Made by a program: the position numbers and the translations under genes
Part shown: positions 18,187 to 25,691 of the stretch, one piece after another
Layout: every line of letters starts with the position of its first letter
Numbering within the stretch: the first letter of the stretch is position 1
DNA from: Prevotella aff. ruminicola Tc2-24
GTDB taxonomy: Bacteria; Bacteroidota; Bacteroidia; Bacteroidales; Bacteroidaceae
Direction: 5' to 3'
DNA length: 64,000 bases
Assembly: GCF_900110895.1 (NCBI RefSeq)
Contig: NZ_FOIQ01000003.1
Coordinates: 124,001-188,000, forward strand
The notes under the pieces: model-generated
The model's database searches: none
Told to the model about the DNA's origin: nothing
What the model saw: the letters and a program-made list of their open reading frames with translations, nothing else

Positions 18187-18390
18187 ATGAAAACAATAAG
18201 CAACAAGTACATGGCAGAAATGACCATGAAAGAGATGGTAAACGTGAATGGTGGTGAGAAAAAAGAGTATCTCTCATTGTCATGGAGTGGGACTGATAAC
18301 GAACTTGTCTACGCAGCTGAAGCATTATGCAATGGAGTCAAGATACTTGCCAACGGATGTATTTGGATTTATAATCAATTCCAAGACTAA
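18187..18390 (+). CDS. Double-glycine leader peptide precursor 2
   Basis: A 67-residue precursor with a 23-residue leader ending KYMAEMTMKEMVNVNGG: Val at -4, Met at -7, Glu at -8 and Met at -12 before Gly-Gly. The predicted 44-residue core starts EKKEYLSLSW, has two cysteines ten residues apart (ALCNGVKILANGCIW) and a hydrophobic, amphipathic C-terminal half, which would suit a disulfide-bonded, membrane-active or signalling peptide. The leader is almost the same as that of precursor 3, and 57 bp of DNA are identical between the two, while the cores are unrelated. It runs divergently from the exporter operon. Confidence 0.85.
   Translation: MKTISNKYMAEMTMKEMVNVNGGEKKEYLSLSWSGTDNELVYAAEALCNGVKILANGCIWIYNQFQD
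18201..18257 (+). repeat. 57-bp leader repeat, copy in precursor 2
   Basis: Perfectly identical to the inverse complement of 18762-18818, covering most of the leader through the Gly-Gly codons and two further bases. The two copies face each other around both core-coding regions. Confidence 0.9.
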
Positions 18391-18397
18391 TTCCACC

Positions 18398-18443
18398 AGT
18401 ATGGTTTCTTTGATTGCATAAGAATACGACAAGAAACCATACT
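18398..18443. terminator. Stem-loop 1 after precursor 2
   Basis: A perfect 13-bp inverted repeat (AGTATGGTTTCTT / AAGAAACCATACT) begins 8 bp after the precursor 2 stop codon. There is no strong T-run directly after it. It is the first of four stem-loops in 226 bp. Confidence 0.55.
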
Positions 18444-18455
18444 AGAAGATCATGG

Positions 18456-18486
18456 TAGCGTATAGTTCTTATTGGATTATACGCTA
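18456..18486. repeat. Stem-loop 2 between precursors 2 and 3
   Basis: A perfect 9-bp inverted repeat TAGCGTATA / TATACGCTA with a 13-base loop. Function unknown. Confidence 0.5.
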
Positions 18487-18498
18487 TTTCTGCAAAAT

Positions 18499-18533
18499 AT
18501 AATCCCATTCCGCATGATGTAGAATGGGATTAT
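18499..18533. repeat. Stem-loop 3 between precursors 2 and 3
   Basis: A perfect 12-bp inverted repeat ATAATCCCATTC / GAATGGGATTAT with an 11-base loop. It could act as a terminator. Confidence 0.5.
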
Positions 18534-18581
18534 GTTATACAAAAAAACTATTAATAACGCCAAAACTTCATCCACAAAAAA

Positions 18582-18623
18582 CTTGGCATCGAACCTAGCT
18601 CGAATACCAAGTTCAATGCCAAG
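18582..18623. terminator. Stem-loop 4, probable terminator of precursor 3
   Basis: A 13-bp stem with one mismatch (CTTGGCATCGAAC / GTTCAATGCCAAG). On the minus strand it is followed by a T-run and on the plus strand by CTTTTT shortly after. It lies 20 bp beyond the stop codon of the minus-strand precursor 3. Confidence 0.6.
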
Positions 18624-18643
18624 ATCTTTTTATGGCTACAGTC

Positions 18644-18829
18644 TTAATCAAACCATGAAGCTACCTCGATAGCAGCATGGCCTAATGTCTGCCAAACACT
18701 GCCACCACAACCTGCATCCATACAGGCCTGAGCCCATCTCCTATGCTTGTCCTCTTTAGATTCACCACCATTCACGTTTACCATCTCTTTCATGGTCATT
18801 TCTGCCATGTACTTGTTGTAATTCTTCAT
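18644..18829 (-). CDS. Double-glycine leader peptide precursor 3
   Basis: A 61-residue precursor with a 22-residue leader ending KYMAEMTMKEMVNVNGG, the same as precursor 2. The predicted 39-residue core starts ESKEDKHRRW, has two cysteines (ACMDAGCGGS) and ends HAAIEVASWFD. A second Gly-Gly inside the core follows the second cysteine, but it lacks the hydrophobic positions of a leader, so the first site is the likely cleavage point. The gene converges on precursor 2 and is separated from it by four stem-loops. Confidence 0.85.
   Translation of the reverse strand: MKNYNKYMAEMTMKEMVNVNGGESKEDKHRRWAQACMDAGCGGSVWQTLGHAAIEVASWFD
18762..18818 (-). repeat. 57-bp leader repeat, copy in precursor 3
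   Basis: Perfect inverse complement of 18201-18257. Outside this segment the two genes differ: the bases before it and those after the Gly-Gly codons do not align. Confidence 0.9.
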
Positions 18830-18893
18830 TTTTTAAATAGTTATTAAGTTTGACATTAGTTATTGTAATCAGTCCTAGAACTTCTTACATATG

Positions 18894-18933
18894 CAAAAGT
18901 ACGGGTACTCAGTGCACAATCATTTCACTTTAC
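18894..18933 (-). promoter_or_regulatory. Dyad plus -7 box of precursor gene 3
   Basis: On the minus strand: GTAAAGTGAA at 18933-18924, 7 bp, TGCAC at 18916-18912, exactly 10 bp, then TACTTTTG at 18901-18894. The left half differs by one base from precursor 2. The start codon is about 65 bp downstream. Confidence 0.72.
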
Positions 18934-19052
18934 ATTTTTTAACCTCACTTTCTTCAAAATAAATGTATATCATAGCATATAAAAGAAATCTTCTAAAGAA
19001 ATCTGCCACAAAAACAATTACCTCACCCATACCCCTGGCTATCACAACAAAC

Positions 19053-19088
19053 AAAAAAAGAGGCTACAACAAAGATGCTGTAAGCCTC
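19053..19088 (-). terminator. Terminator of precursor gene 4
   Basis: GAGGCTACA / TGTAAGCCTC pair with one bulged base. On the minus strand the stem is followed by a run of seven T, 34 bp after the precursor 4 stop codon. Confidence 0.7.
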
Positions 19089-19121
19089 CTCTTCATTTTC
19101 AGAATACAGGATTGGTACGAT

Positions 19122-19262
19122 CTATACCTGGGGTTTACCGTCGCTGTTCAATGCCCTCCAGAGATCCTTTGCAATCTCCCAAAGAGTTTCTGTAAGAGGA
19201 CTTCCTCCCTCAACACTCCGCATTTCTGCTGATGTCATTTCTACGAATAATTCCTTTTTCAT
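19122..19262 (-). CDS. Double-glycine leader peptide precursor 4 (46 codons)
   Basis: A very short gene. The leader MKKELFVEMTSAEMRSVEGG has Val at -4, Met at -7, Glu at -8, Thr at -11 and Met at -12 before Gly-Gly, the same pattern as precursors 1-3. The predicted 26-residue core starts SPLTETLWEI and ends LNSDGKPQV, with two tryptophans on an amphipathic helix and no cysteine. Its own dyad promoter and terminator support a real gene. A longer open frame on the opposite strand (18963-19232) has no such support. An 8-codon upstream ORF lies in the 5' leader and might affect translation. Confidence 0.8.
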   Translation of the reverse strand: MKKELFVEMTSAEMRSVEGGSPLTETLWEIAKDLWRALNSDGKPQV

Positions 19263-19330
19263 TTTTAATTCAATTTAGTTCAACAATATAACTTTTTTCA
19301 TGCAATCCGTTTATAAACATCTTGCGATAG

Positions 19331-19370
19331 CGAAGATAGGATCATTCCGTGCAACCTAATTGCACTTTAC
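19331..19370 (-). promoter_or_regulatory. Dyad plus -7 box of precursor gene 4
   Basis: On the minus strand: GTAAAGTGCA at 19370-19361, 7 bp, TGCAC at 19353-19349, exactly 10 bp, then TATCTTCG at 19338-19331 (one base off TAnnTTTG). The layout is the same as at the other three precursor genes. Confidence 0.7.
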
Positions 19371-19383
19371 AAACATTAACAAA

Positions 19384-19413
19384 AGAAGGCCGCTATTTCT
19401 ATAGCGACCTTCT
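19384..19413 (-). terminator. Terminator of the SusC/SusD operon
   Basis: A 13-bp stem with one mismatch (AGAAGGCCGCTAT / ATAGCGACCTTCT) and a 4-base loop, 24 bp after the last lipoprotein gene of the operon, followed by TTTTG on the minus strand. Confidence 0.7.
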
Positions 19414-19437
19414 TCCTATCATGATATTCTCTATTAC

Positions 19438-19947
19438 TTACTCGTAGAATCCTGTGTAGCGCTGACCCGAAATACGATACTTCAAGCCATTATCATCGTC
19501 ATTAAATACGATATCGAATACAATACTATCGTTAGGCATTCCGTGGAGGTTCTTGGCAGCACCCTCTAGCACCTTGCCGTCAGTAACAATAGCTGTACCA
19601 GATCCTTTTGCGTTGTAATTGCGCTCATCAGCACTAAATGTACGAGCCAAGTAGTTGACATCAACCTTCATCTTGAAAGACCAGAACTCTCCTCTATCAT
19701 CCAGCCACATTTTGTCACCATCATTATCCGAAGTATTATAGGTCATGATGGTGATGGTACCCATGTGATAGGGATCCTCATACAAGACATTACCATTCTC
19801 GTCAACTGCATTCACGACAACATCCCAACGTCCAGCCATTTTCTCAACATTGGTTCCGCCTGGCTCTTCGTTGGTCTCAACATCGCAACTGACAAAACCA
19901 AATGAGAAGGCAATAGTCATAAATGCTAATGAAATATACTTTTTCAT
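19438..19947 (-). CDS. SusCD-associated lipid-binding-type lipoprotein
   Basis: A 169-residue lipoprotein with a lipobox at FVSC (Cys21). The rest is a small beta-rich domain (MAGRWDVVVNAVDENGNVLY, DDRGEFWSFKMKVDVNY, DSIVFDIVFNDDDN) that I match to the Bacteroidota 'lipid-binding hydrolase-like' family (PF12888) from memory. The catalytic meaning of that name is not established. It is the last gene of the SusC-SusD-lipoprotein-lipoprotein operon, 18 bp after its neighbour, and is probably a surface-exposed accessory protein. Confidence 0.7.
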   Translation of the reverse strand: MKKYISLAFMTIAFSFGFVSCDVETNEEPGGTNVEKMAGRWDVVVNAVDENGNVLYEDPYHMGTITIMTYNTSDNDGDKMWLDDRGEFWSFKMKVDVNYLARTFSADERNYNAKGSGTAIVTDGKVLEGAAKNLHGMPNDSIVFDIVFNDDDNGLKYRISGQRYTGFYE

Positions 19948-19965
19948 AACTTAATATCTAATTAA

Positions 19966-20628
19966 TTATTTTGATAACACAACACTAATGCCATTACTTG
20001 TCGTATATGACACTTTTCCTGTAGCTGGATCATACGAGCCACTTGCCAGAGTGGGAGGAGTACCAGAAAAATACCATGAACCCGACTTCACCGGAGTGAG
20101 GGTATTGTCATTGTTCAGTTTGAAAACGGTCTCCAGATGGAAGTCGTAAGTAGGCTCGTAACCAGGATACTTATAGAAGAAATAGTATCCTGCCATCACG
20201 TCGTCTATTTCGTAGGTTCCATCGCCAAGGTCAGTGATGGTAATCGGAGCTCCACTATATTGAGAAGTTTCTGCGAAATAAGCACTAGCAATGCCATTAG
20301 GATTTTTCACCATAACCGTACGCTCTACGGAAGCTGCGAAATTATCCTTGTTGACAGCCGTATAGGTCAGCGTATAGAAGCCACCCTTGCTGGTGTCCAC
20401 ATTACCGGTAACTATAACTTTGGAGGTAATATCTTCCGTACCTTCAATAGCTGTATAGCCAGGTTCCGTATAAGGCTCACCAACATTTACCTCCATGAAA
20501 TCATCACCTTCCAGCTCAATGGTGGCAAAGTTGGTCACCCTTGTATCGCTATGGTCTTCTTCGCTACAGGAGATCATTCCCATAACAGAAGCACAAAGCA
20601 TCAGTCCATATAAATATATCTTTTTCAT
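19966..20628 (-). CDS. SusCD-associated surface lipoprotein with Ig-like domain (DUF5012/BT_2262-like)
   Basis: A 220-residue lipoprotein (Cys21 in MISCSEED) with an immunoglobulin-like DUF5011 segment at about residues 40-110 (EPYTEPGYTAIEGTEDITSKVIVTGNVD, TYTAVNKDNFAASVERTVMV). A second beta domain follows, with YYFFYKYPGYEPTYDFHLE. Such proteins accompany SusC/SusD pairs that carry a SusD-like_2 protein and are thought to bind ligand at the cell surface. It lies 21 bp after the SusD gene. The ligand is unknown. Confidence 0.72.
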   Translation of the reverse strand: MKKIYLYGLMLCASVMGMISCSEEDHSDTRVTNFATIELEGDDFMEVNVGEPYTEPGYTAIEGTEDITSKVIVTGNVDTSKGGFYTLTYTAVNKDNFAASVERTVMVKNPNGIASAYFAETSQYSGAPITITDLGDGTYEIDDVMAGYYFFYKYPGYEPTYDFHLETVFKLNNDNTLTPVKSGSWYFSGTPPTLASGSYDPATGKVSYTTSNGISVVLSK

Positions 20629-20649
20629 ATTGTTTTTCTGATTAAAATA

Positions 20650-22119
20650 TTATTTCACATCCCAGAACACCTTATCGGTAATCTGACGGGCTGTTGCAGG
20701 CGTATTTACATTATATTTACGAGAGTTGCTTGAATAAGGCATACTCATAGCAATATTATTACCTCCCTTTTTGTTTACAGCAGGGCAAATCAGATCGCCA
20801 GGTGTATAAAGAGCGGGATTTGCTTTGATCTGAGCAGCAGAAGCAGTAGAGAGAGCAGGAACATCGGTACGACGAATCTCTGACCAAGCCTCCATGTGAT
20901 CATGCATAAACAAAGCGGTCCACTTCTGCATATAAACGAGTTTCAGTTTATCTGCAGCATTGTCCCAACTACCAGCAGCAGCCAGGAAGCCTTCTGCACC
21001 ACTAACACCACGCAGGGCGAAATCTGCCTCGACGCCAGCCTCATAAGCAGCCTTGGCAGCAGAAGCATTGTTATTGAAACGCATCTGAGCCTCGGCAATC
21101 AAGAACTGCAGTTCACTCTGGGTGAAAAGATAAATTGGCATATCATGAGCGACATCGTAGTTAATCGTGCTCACATCCTTATTCTTATAAGAGGTTCCGA
21201 CAATTGCGGGCTCCTGCTTTGAACCAGGGAACTGACCAACGAATGTGTTGTCACTCGTACGTGCCTTGATGGCATATGACAGACGCGGATCAGCCATGTT
21301 CTGCATATAACTGACAATAGGATAGGCAGCACAGTGATTGCTGGTCAGACTGAATACCGACTGATACCAAGGATTGTACTGTCCCTCTTTATCCATGAAC
21401 ACATCCCATGCCACATTACCTGAGAAGAAATTGTTGGCAGCCAAAAGAGCAGTCACCTTTGCAGTATACTCACTCTGACCACCATCGATCAGACGGAGAT
21501 ACATACGCAGACGAAGTGCATTTGCATATCCCTTCCACTGACTCAAGTTCTTATTAAGCAACGGATCAGTCATTGTCATAACATCACCGGTGAGTGCAGC
21601 CTCGGCAGCATCAAGCTCTGCCAACACGCCCTCATAAACGGTCTTACCATCATCATACTTTGGCGATGAATTGGCACCACCCTGCAGAGCCTCAGAATAA
21701 GGAGTCTCACTGGTATTGTCTACCAACAGCTGGAAAGCCTGAGTGCGCATGACCTGGCATGCAAACAGATTGGCAGTATTGGTTGTCTTCGTCTTGATAT
21801 CCTCAATATCCATCAAAGCACCAGCATAGATATTGTTGTAGCAACGATTAAACACATCCTTAGACTCATCAATATTCAGCTCGGCTATATCATTATACTG
21901 GTTAGCCTCAGGCATCTGCTCGAAGTACTGAGCAAAGAAACCACCATAGTTGAACATCTGGTCACCAGAGGCATCAGCAATAGCACTGATTACTGCCGGG
22001 AATTGCAACTCTGGGCTGATATCAGCACCAGTAGGGTAGTTCGGGTTTTGGTTGATGTCCAGATCACAACTGGAAAGCATCATCAAGCCCGCAGCAGCTA
22101 ATAAATATATCTTTTTCAT
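20650..22119 (-). CDS. SusD/RagB-family outer-membrane lipoprotein
   Basis: A 489-residue lipoprotein (Cys18 in MLSSCDLDINQNPN) of the SusD-like_2 type: TPR-like helical scaffold with the motifs PELQFPAVISAIADAS, FFAQYFEQM, QWKGYANALRLRMYLRL and SELQFLIAEAQMRF. SusD proteins cap the SusC barrel at the cell surface and deliver ligand. The gene starts 18 bp after susC. No glycoside hydrolase, peptidase or sigma/anti-sigma regulator is in the operon, so the substrate cannot be named; this SusD subtype is also found in loci for peptides or other non-starch ligands. Confidence 0.9.
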   Translation of the reverse strand: MKKIYLLAAAGLMMLSSCDLDINQNPNYPTGADISPELQFPAVISAIADASGDQMFNYGGFFAQYFEQMPEANQYNDIAELNIDESKDVFNRCYNNIYAGALMDIEDIKTKTTNTANLFACQVMRTQAFQLLVDNTSETPYSEALQGGANSSPKYDDGKTVYEGVLAELDAAEAALTGDVMTMTDPLLNKNLSQWKGYANALRLRMYLRLIDGGQSEYTAKVTALLAANNFFSGNVAWDVFMDKEGQYNPWYQSVFSLTSNHCAAYPIVSYMQNMADPRLSYAIKARTSDNTFVGQFPGSKQEPAIVGTSYKNKDVSTINYDVAHDMPIYLFTQSELQFLIAEAQMRFNNNASAAKAAYEAGVEADFALRGVSGAEGFLAAAGSWDNAADKLKLVYMQKWTALFMHDHMEAWSEIRRTDVPALSTASAAQIKANPALYTPGDLICPAVNKKGGNNIAMSMPYSSNSRKYNVNTPATARQITDKVFWDVK

Positions 22120-22137
22120 ACTGTAATTACCTTTCTT

Positions 22138-25100
22138 TTAGAATTTAACGTTGACGTTGAAACCAAACTTACGAGAGCTCGGGTTTGAACTGTACTCACC
22201 GAAGTTACCCTCCAAGTCGTTACCGAATGAAGAAGCCTCAGGATCGATAAACGTGTTGCTTGAAGGCGTCCACATCAGCAGGTTGTTACCAAAGATAGAG
22301 AAACGTACGCCAGTCAACGGTGTCTTAGCAAGCCACTTAGAAGGAACATTCCAACCAAAGACTACCTGACGCAACTTAACGTATGACTTACTAACGAGAG
22401 AGCCTGAACCCATGGCTACAGCACCATTATCCCAATAGTTATAAAGTGTCGTACCATAGAGAGGAATATCATTCTCAGAATAAGTACCATCAGCATTTTT
22501 CTTAACAGAGTTAGGAACAATAAACGGATTACGATCATTGTAGGTTGTCTGCATAGCATTACCAGTAAAGTACGTGATATCGTGCGTACGAGAGAACATC
22601 AGACCACCCTGGCGGATATCGAAATCGAATGACAGCGTAAAGTCCTTATATCTCAGAGAGTTTCCGATACCCATCATATAATCATAATTGATGGATCCGA
22701 TCTTCACCAGCTCGTCGGTATTCTGAGGCAGACCGTTCTTATCGACGATAATCTTACCCTCGTCGTTTGTCTTTGCGACATATGCCTCGAACACACCCAT
22801 CTCATCGCCTTCAATAGCGTAGAGTCCGGTACCACCGCTGAAGCCATAGATAGAGGCACGACCATTCATTTCCTCAGGCAAGCTGATGACCTTGTTGTCG
22901 TTCTTGGTGTAGTTCCAAGTGAGGCTCCACTCAAAGTCCTTCGTGCGGACAGGAACCACCGTAACGAGCAACTCTACACCACGGTTACGGATCTTACCAA
23001 GGTTCACATTCTGTGCAGTGTATCCAGAAGCAGCATCTGTACTCAACCGCGTAATCTGCTTGTCTGAGTTACGATTATAATAGGTAGCATCAACAGAGAT
23101 ACGGTTCTTGAAGAATGCCAACTGGACACCGACCTCAGTCTCCGTGGTCATCTCAGGACTCAGCGTATTGCTACCCAAGACATTACCTACGGTATACGCA
23201 TTTGTACCAGTCTTAGAGAATGGGAACTTGCTTTCAGCCCAACCAGAAGAGTCGAAGAGACCCTGGACGTAGTATGGATCGGTCATATAAACACTAGCAT
23301 CATTACCTGTCTTACCCCAAGCAAGACGAAGCTTACCGAATGACAGCCATGGTGTCTTCTCCTTCAGCAGCTCCGAGAACAGGTAGCTGACAGTCACACC
23401 AGGATAGAAGAACGAACGGTTCTCCTTCGGCAGAGTAGACGACCAGTCGTTACGTGCTGTCAATGTCAAATACAGCTGATTCTTCCAAGCCACCTCAGTC
23501 TGTGCGTAAACACCGTAGAGACGACGTTTCCACTGATACTCTTCGATCTTAGGAATCTCCGCAGAGTTCGTGATATTATAATAGGTAGGAATCGTGAGAT
23601 TAGTTGTCTCAGTAAGCATATATGAATACCGGCGCTCATTACCGTTGAAACCAACCACAGCATTGATATTGAAATCGTTAATAGGCATATCGAATGTCAA
23701 CATCACATCCTGGTTGATCTCACGACGACGAGTAGTTTGTCTTGATGTCTTACCGGTCTGACTCTTCAATTCAGACTCCCAGTTAGGAGTATTGGGGAAA
23801 AGAGATGCATAGTTGGGAATACCAATATGGTGATGAGCTGTCGAGGTATCCAATCCGACACGATAGGTCAACTTGAACCATTTCAAGAAATCGTAGTCCA
23901 TCTGGAACTTACCATAGAAACGCTCACTCTCATTCTCGTTCAAATGATTGTTGAGGATATAGTAGGGGTTCATCACACTATAAGGCGTATAGTAGTAACC
24001 CGGTGTATTGAATGGATTATCCAAATCCTTCAGTTCAACAATAGCGATATCACGCGGAGTCTGCATGATAGAGTTATACATATTCTCGAAGCCCTGACCT
24101 GTCTGTACGAAGTTGTTCTTCTGATAAGCATAATTCAATGAAGAACTGAAAGTCAAAGCCTTAACCTTGTGAGTTCCACGAGCCGAGAACGTGTACTTCT
24201 GGTAGCTATCAGCATCAGTAGGAATGATACCATCATCCTTGATTTGTGAGAACGATACGAAGTAATCACTCTTATCGGTGGCACCGTTGAACGATAAGCT
24301 ATTAGAATAACGGAAACCTGTGTCGAAGAAGTCTTTCACATTATTCTCAATAGGCAGATAAGACTTAATCTGTTGAGAGTTGTTGTACACAGTACCAAAT
24401 CTTAGGGTAGAGCCATCAAAACGCGGGCCCCACGAGCCGTTCTCATCATCGGTCTTATCACCATTCCAACCCATACCGAAGTCGTTCTGCATCTGCGGCA
24501 GGCGCATCACCTGCTCCCACTGCAGACCACCGTTATACTCAATACCAAGGCCTTTCTCCTGCTTCTTACCACTCTTAGTTGTAATCAAGATTACACCATT
24601 GGCGGCACGGCTACCGTAAAGAGCTGTAGCAGCAGCACCTTTCAGAATCGTCATGTTCTCGACATCATCGGGGTTCACTGCGTTTGCACCGTTACCAAAG
24701 TCATAACCACTATTAAGACCGTCAGTACTGTAAACTGCAGAGTTGTTCATAGGAACTCCATCGATCACATAAAGCGGCTGGTTAGTTCCACTCAAAGAAC
24801 TAATACCACGGATGATAACCGAGTTAGAAGAACCCGGGTCACTAGCAGATGAACTAATCTGGACACCAGCAACCTTACCCTGCAAGCTCGACATGATGTC
24901 TGCAGTACGAGCTGCAGCGATCTTATCACCATCCACTGCAGTGGCCGAATAACCCAGTGCCTTAGCAGAGCGCTTGATACCCATAGCAGTAACAACTACG
25001 TCCTGCAGCACCTGAGAATCAGATGCCAAGAACACACGCATGCCGTTCTTCGCAGCCACCGTCTTACTCTGATAACCCAGATAAGAAATGGTGAGCTGGT

Positions 25101-25305
25101 TCTTACCCTCAGGTAAGGTCAGCGAGAAGCGACCGTTCACGTCAGTCAACATACCAGTACTTGTACCGTCAACCTTGACAGCCGCACCGATAATCGGCTG
25201 ACCGTCTTCCTGTGAGAGTACTGTACCAGAAACCTTTGTTTGAGCCAGCATACTTCCTGCACAGAGGAAGAAACCGACCAAAAACATCGTTAGTCTTTCT
25301 TTCAT
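22138..25305 (-). CDS. SusC/RagA-family TonB-dependent outer-membrane transporter
   Basis: A 1055-residue protein. It has a signal peptide ending near AGSMLAQ, an N-terminal carboxypeptidase-regulatory-like domain (KVSGTVLSQEDGQPIIGAAVKVDG), then the TonB-dependent plug (VVVTAMGIKRSAKALGYSATAV, IRGISSLSGTNQPLYVIDGVP) and a long beta-barrel with an aromatic C-terminus (KFGFNVNVKF). There is no STN domain at the N-terminus, so sigma/anti-sigma signalling through this protein is unlikely. It is the first gene of a four-gene operon and would need the ExbB/ExbD/TonB proteins encoded at 45-48 kb for energy. Confidence 0.95.
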   Translation of the reverse strand: MKERLTMFLVGFFLCAGSMLAQTKVSGTVLSQEDGQPIIGAAVKVDGTSTGMLTDVNGRFSLTLPEGKNQLTISYLGYQSKTVAAKNGMRVFLASDSQVLQDVVVTAMGIKRSAKALGYSATAVDGDKIAAARTADIMSSLQGKVAGVQISSSASDPGSSNSVIIRGISSLSGTNQPLYVIDGVPMNNSAVYSTDGLNSGYDFGNGANAVNPDDVENMTILKGAAATALYGSRAANGVILITTKSGKKQEKGLGIEYNGGLQWEQVMRLPQMQNDFGMGWNGDKTDDENGSWGPRFDGSTLRFGTVYNNSQQIKSYLPIENNVKDFFDTGFRYSNSLSFNGATDKSDYFVSFSQIKDDGIIPTDADSYQKYTFSARGTHKVKALTFSSSLNYAYQKNNFVQTGQGFENMYNSIMQTPRDIAIVELKDLDNPFNTPGYYYTPYSVMNPYYILNNHLNENESERFYGKFQMDYDFLKWFKLTYRVGLDTSTAHHHIGIPNYASLFPNTPNWESELKSQTGKTSRQTTRRREINQDVMLTFDMPINDFNINAVVGFNGNERRYSYMLTETTNLTIPTYYNITNSAEIPKIEEYQWKRRLYGVYAQTEVAWKNQLYLTLTARNDWSSTLPKENRSFFYPGVTVSYLFSELLKEKTPWLSFGKLRLAWGKTGNDASVYMTDPYYVQGLFDSSGWAESKFPFSKTGTNAYTVGNVLGSNTLSPEMTTETEVGVQLAFFKNRISVDATYYNRNSDKQITRLSTDAASGYTAQNVNLGKIRNRGVELLVTVVPVRTKDFEWSLTWNYTKNDNKVISLPEEMNGRASIYGFSGGTGLYAIEGDEMGVFEAYVAKTNDEGKIIVDKNGLPQNTDELVKIGSINYDYMMGIGNSLRYKDFTLSFDFDIRQGGLMFSRTHDITYFTGNAMQTTYNDRNPFIVPNSVKKNADGTYSENDIPLYGTTLYNYWDNGAVAMGSGSLVSKSYVKLRQVVFGWNVPSKWLAKTPLTGVRFSIFGNNLLMWTPSSNTFIDPEASSFGNDLEGNFGEYSSNPSSRKFGFNVNVKF

Positions 25306-25421
25306 AAATTCTCTCTCTTTTGTTGTTAATTAATATAATAATGTGTAATTTAATTCCTTTTTGGTATCACTCCCAAGGCGGAGTTAGTTTCCGTCAGAGG
25401 CTTTTCCCATGCTTTAAGATG

Positions 25422-25429
25422 CAAAATTA
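25422..25429 (-). promoter_or_regulatory. -7 box of the SusC operon promoter
   Basis: CAAAATTA on the plus strand reads TAATTTTG on the minus strand. No good TTTG is found 19-21 bp upstream, so this promoter may need an activator. Confidence 0.5.
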
Positions 25430-25629
25430 ATGCATAAGTTTCTAAAAAACGAATAATTTTATAAAAAAGATACAATTTTAATTCAAAAATTAACGCATTT
25501 TGCGTTTTGGCTTGATTTACGTCAATACGAAAGGGGAAAAGACGTTTTAATTATCAATTTGACACTTTTTACCGCCCTCTGCATCACAAGTCAAAAGGAG
25601 CGTACAGAGGGTATCGTCAGCAAATAAAA

Positions 25630-25664
25630 AAGTACGACCTTCGCTTGAGACGAAGACCGCACTT
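25630..25664 (-). terminator. Terminator of the rsmI-lipoprotein transcript
   Basis: On the minus strand a 14-bp RNA stem can form with three G-U pairs (AAGTGCGGTCTTCG with CGAAGGTCGTACTT) and is followed by six T. It begins 28 bp after the stop codon at 25692. Confidence 0.78.
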
Positions 25665-25691
25665 AGTTATGTTAAAGAAAACGAATTTACA

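Larger units (their letters stand above)
25306..25691. other. Intergenic region upstream of the SusC operon
   Basis: 386 bp without a recognisable gene. On the minus strand TAATTTTG at 25422-25429 is a likely -7 box for susC, leaving a leader of about 115 bases. The left end near 25630-25664 is the terminator of the neighbouring lipoprotein gene. The remainder is AT-rich with no clear feature. Confidence 0.6.

Noticed and set aside
18963..19232. An 89-codon plus-strand frame overlapping precursor 4
   Set aside because: It has no promoter dyad and no family pattern, whereas the minus-strand 46-codon gene has leader, promoter and terminator.
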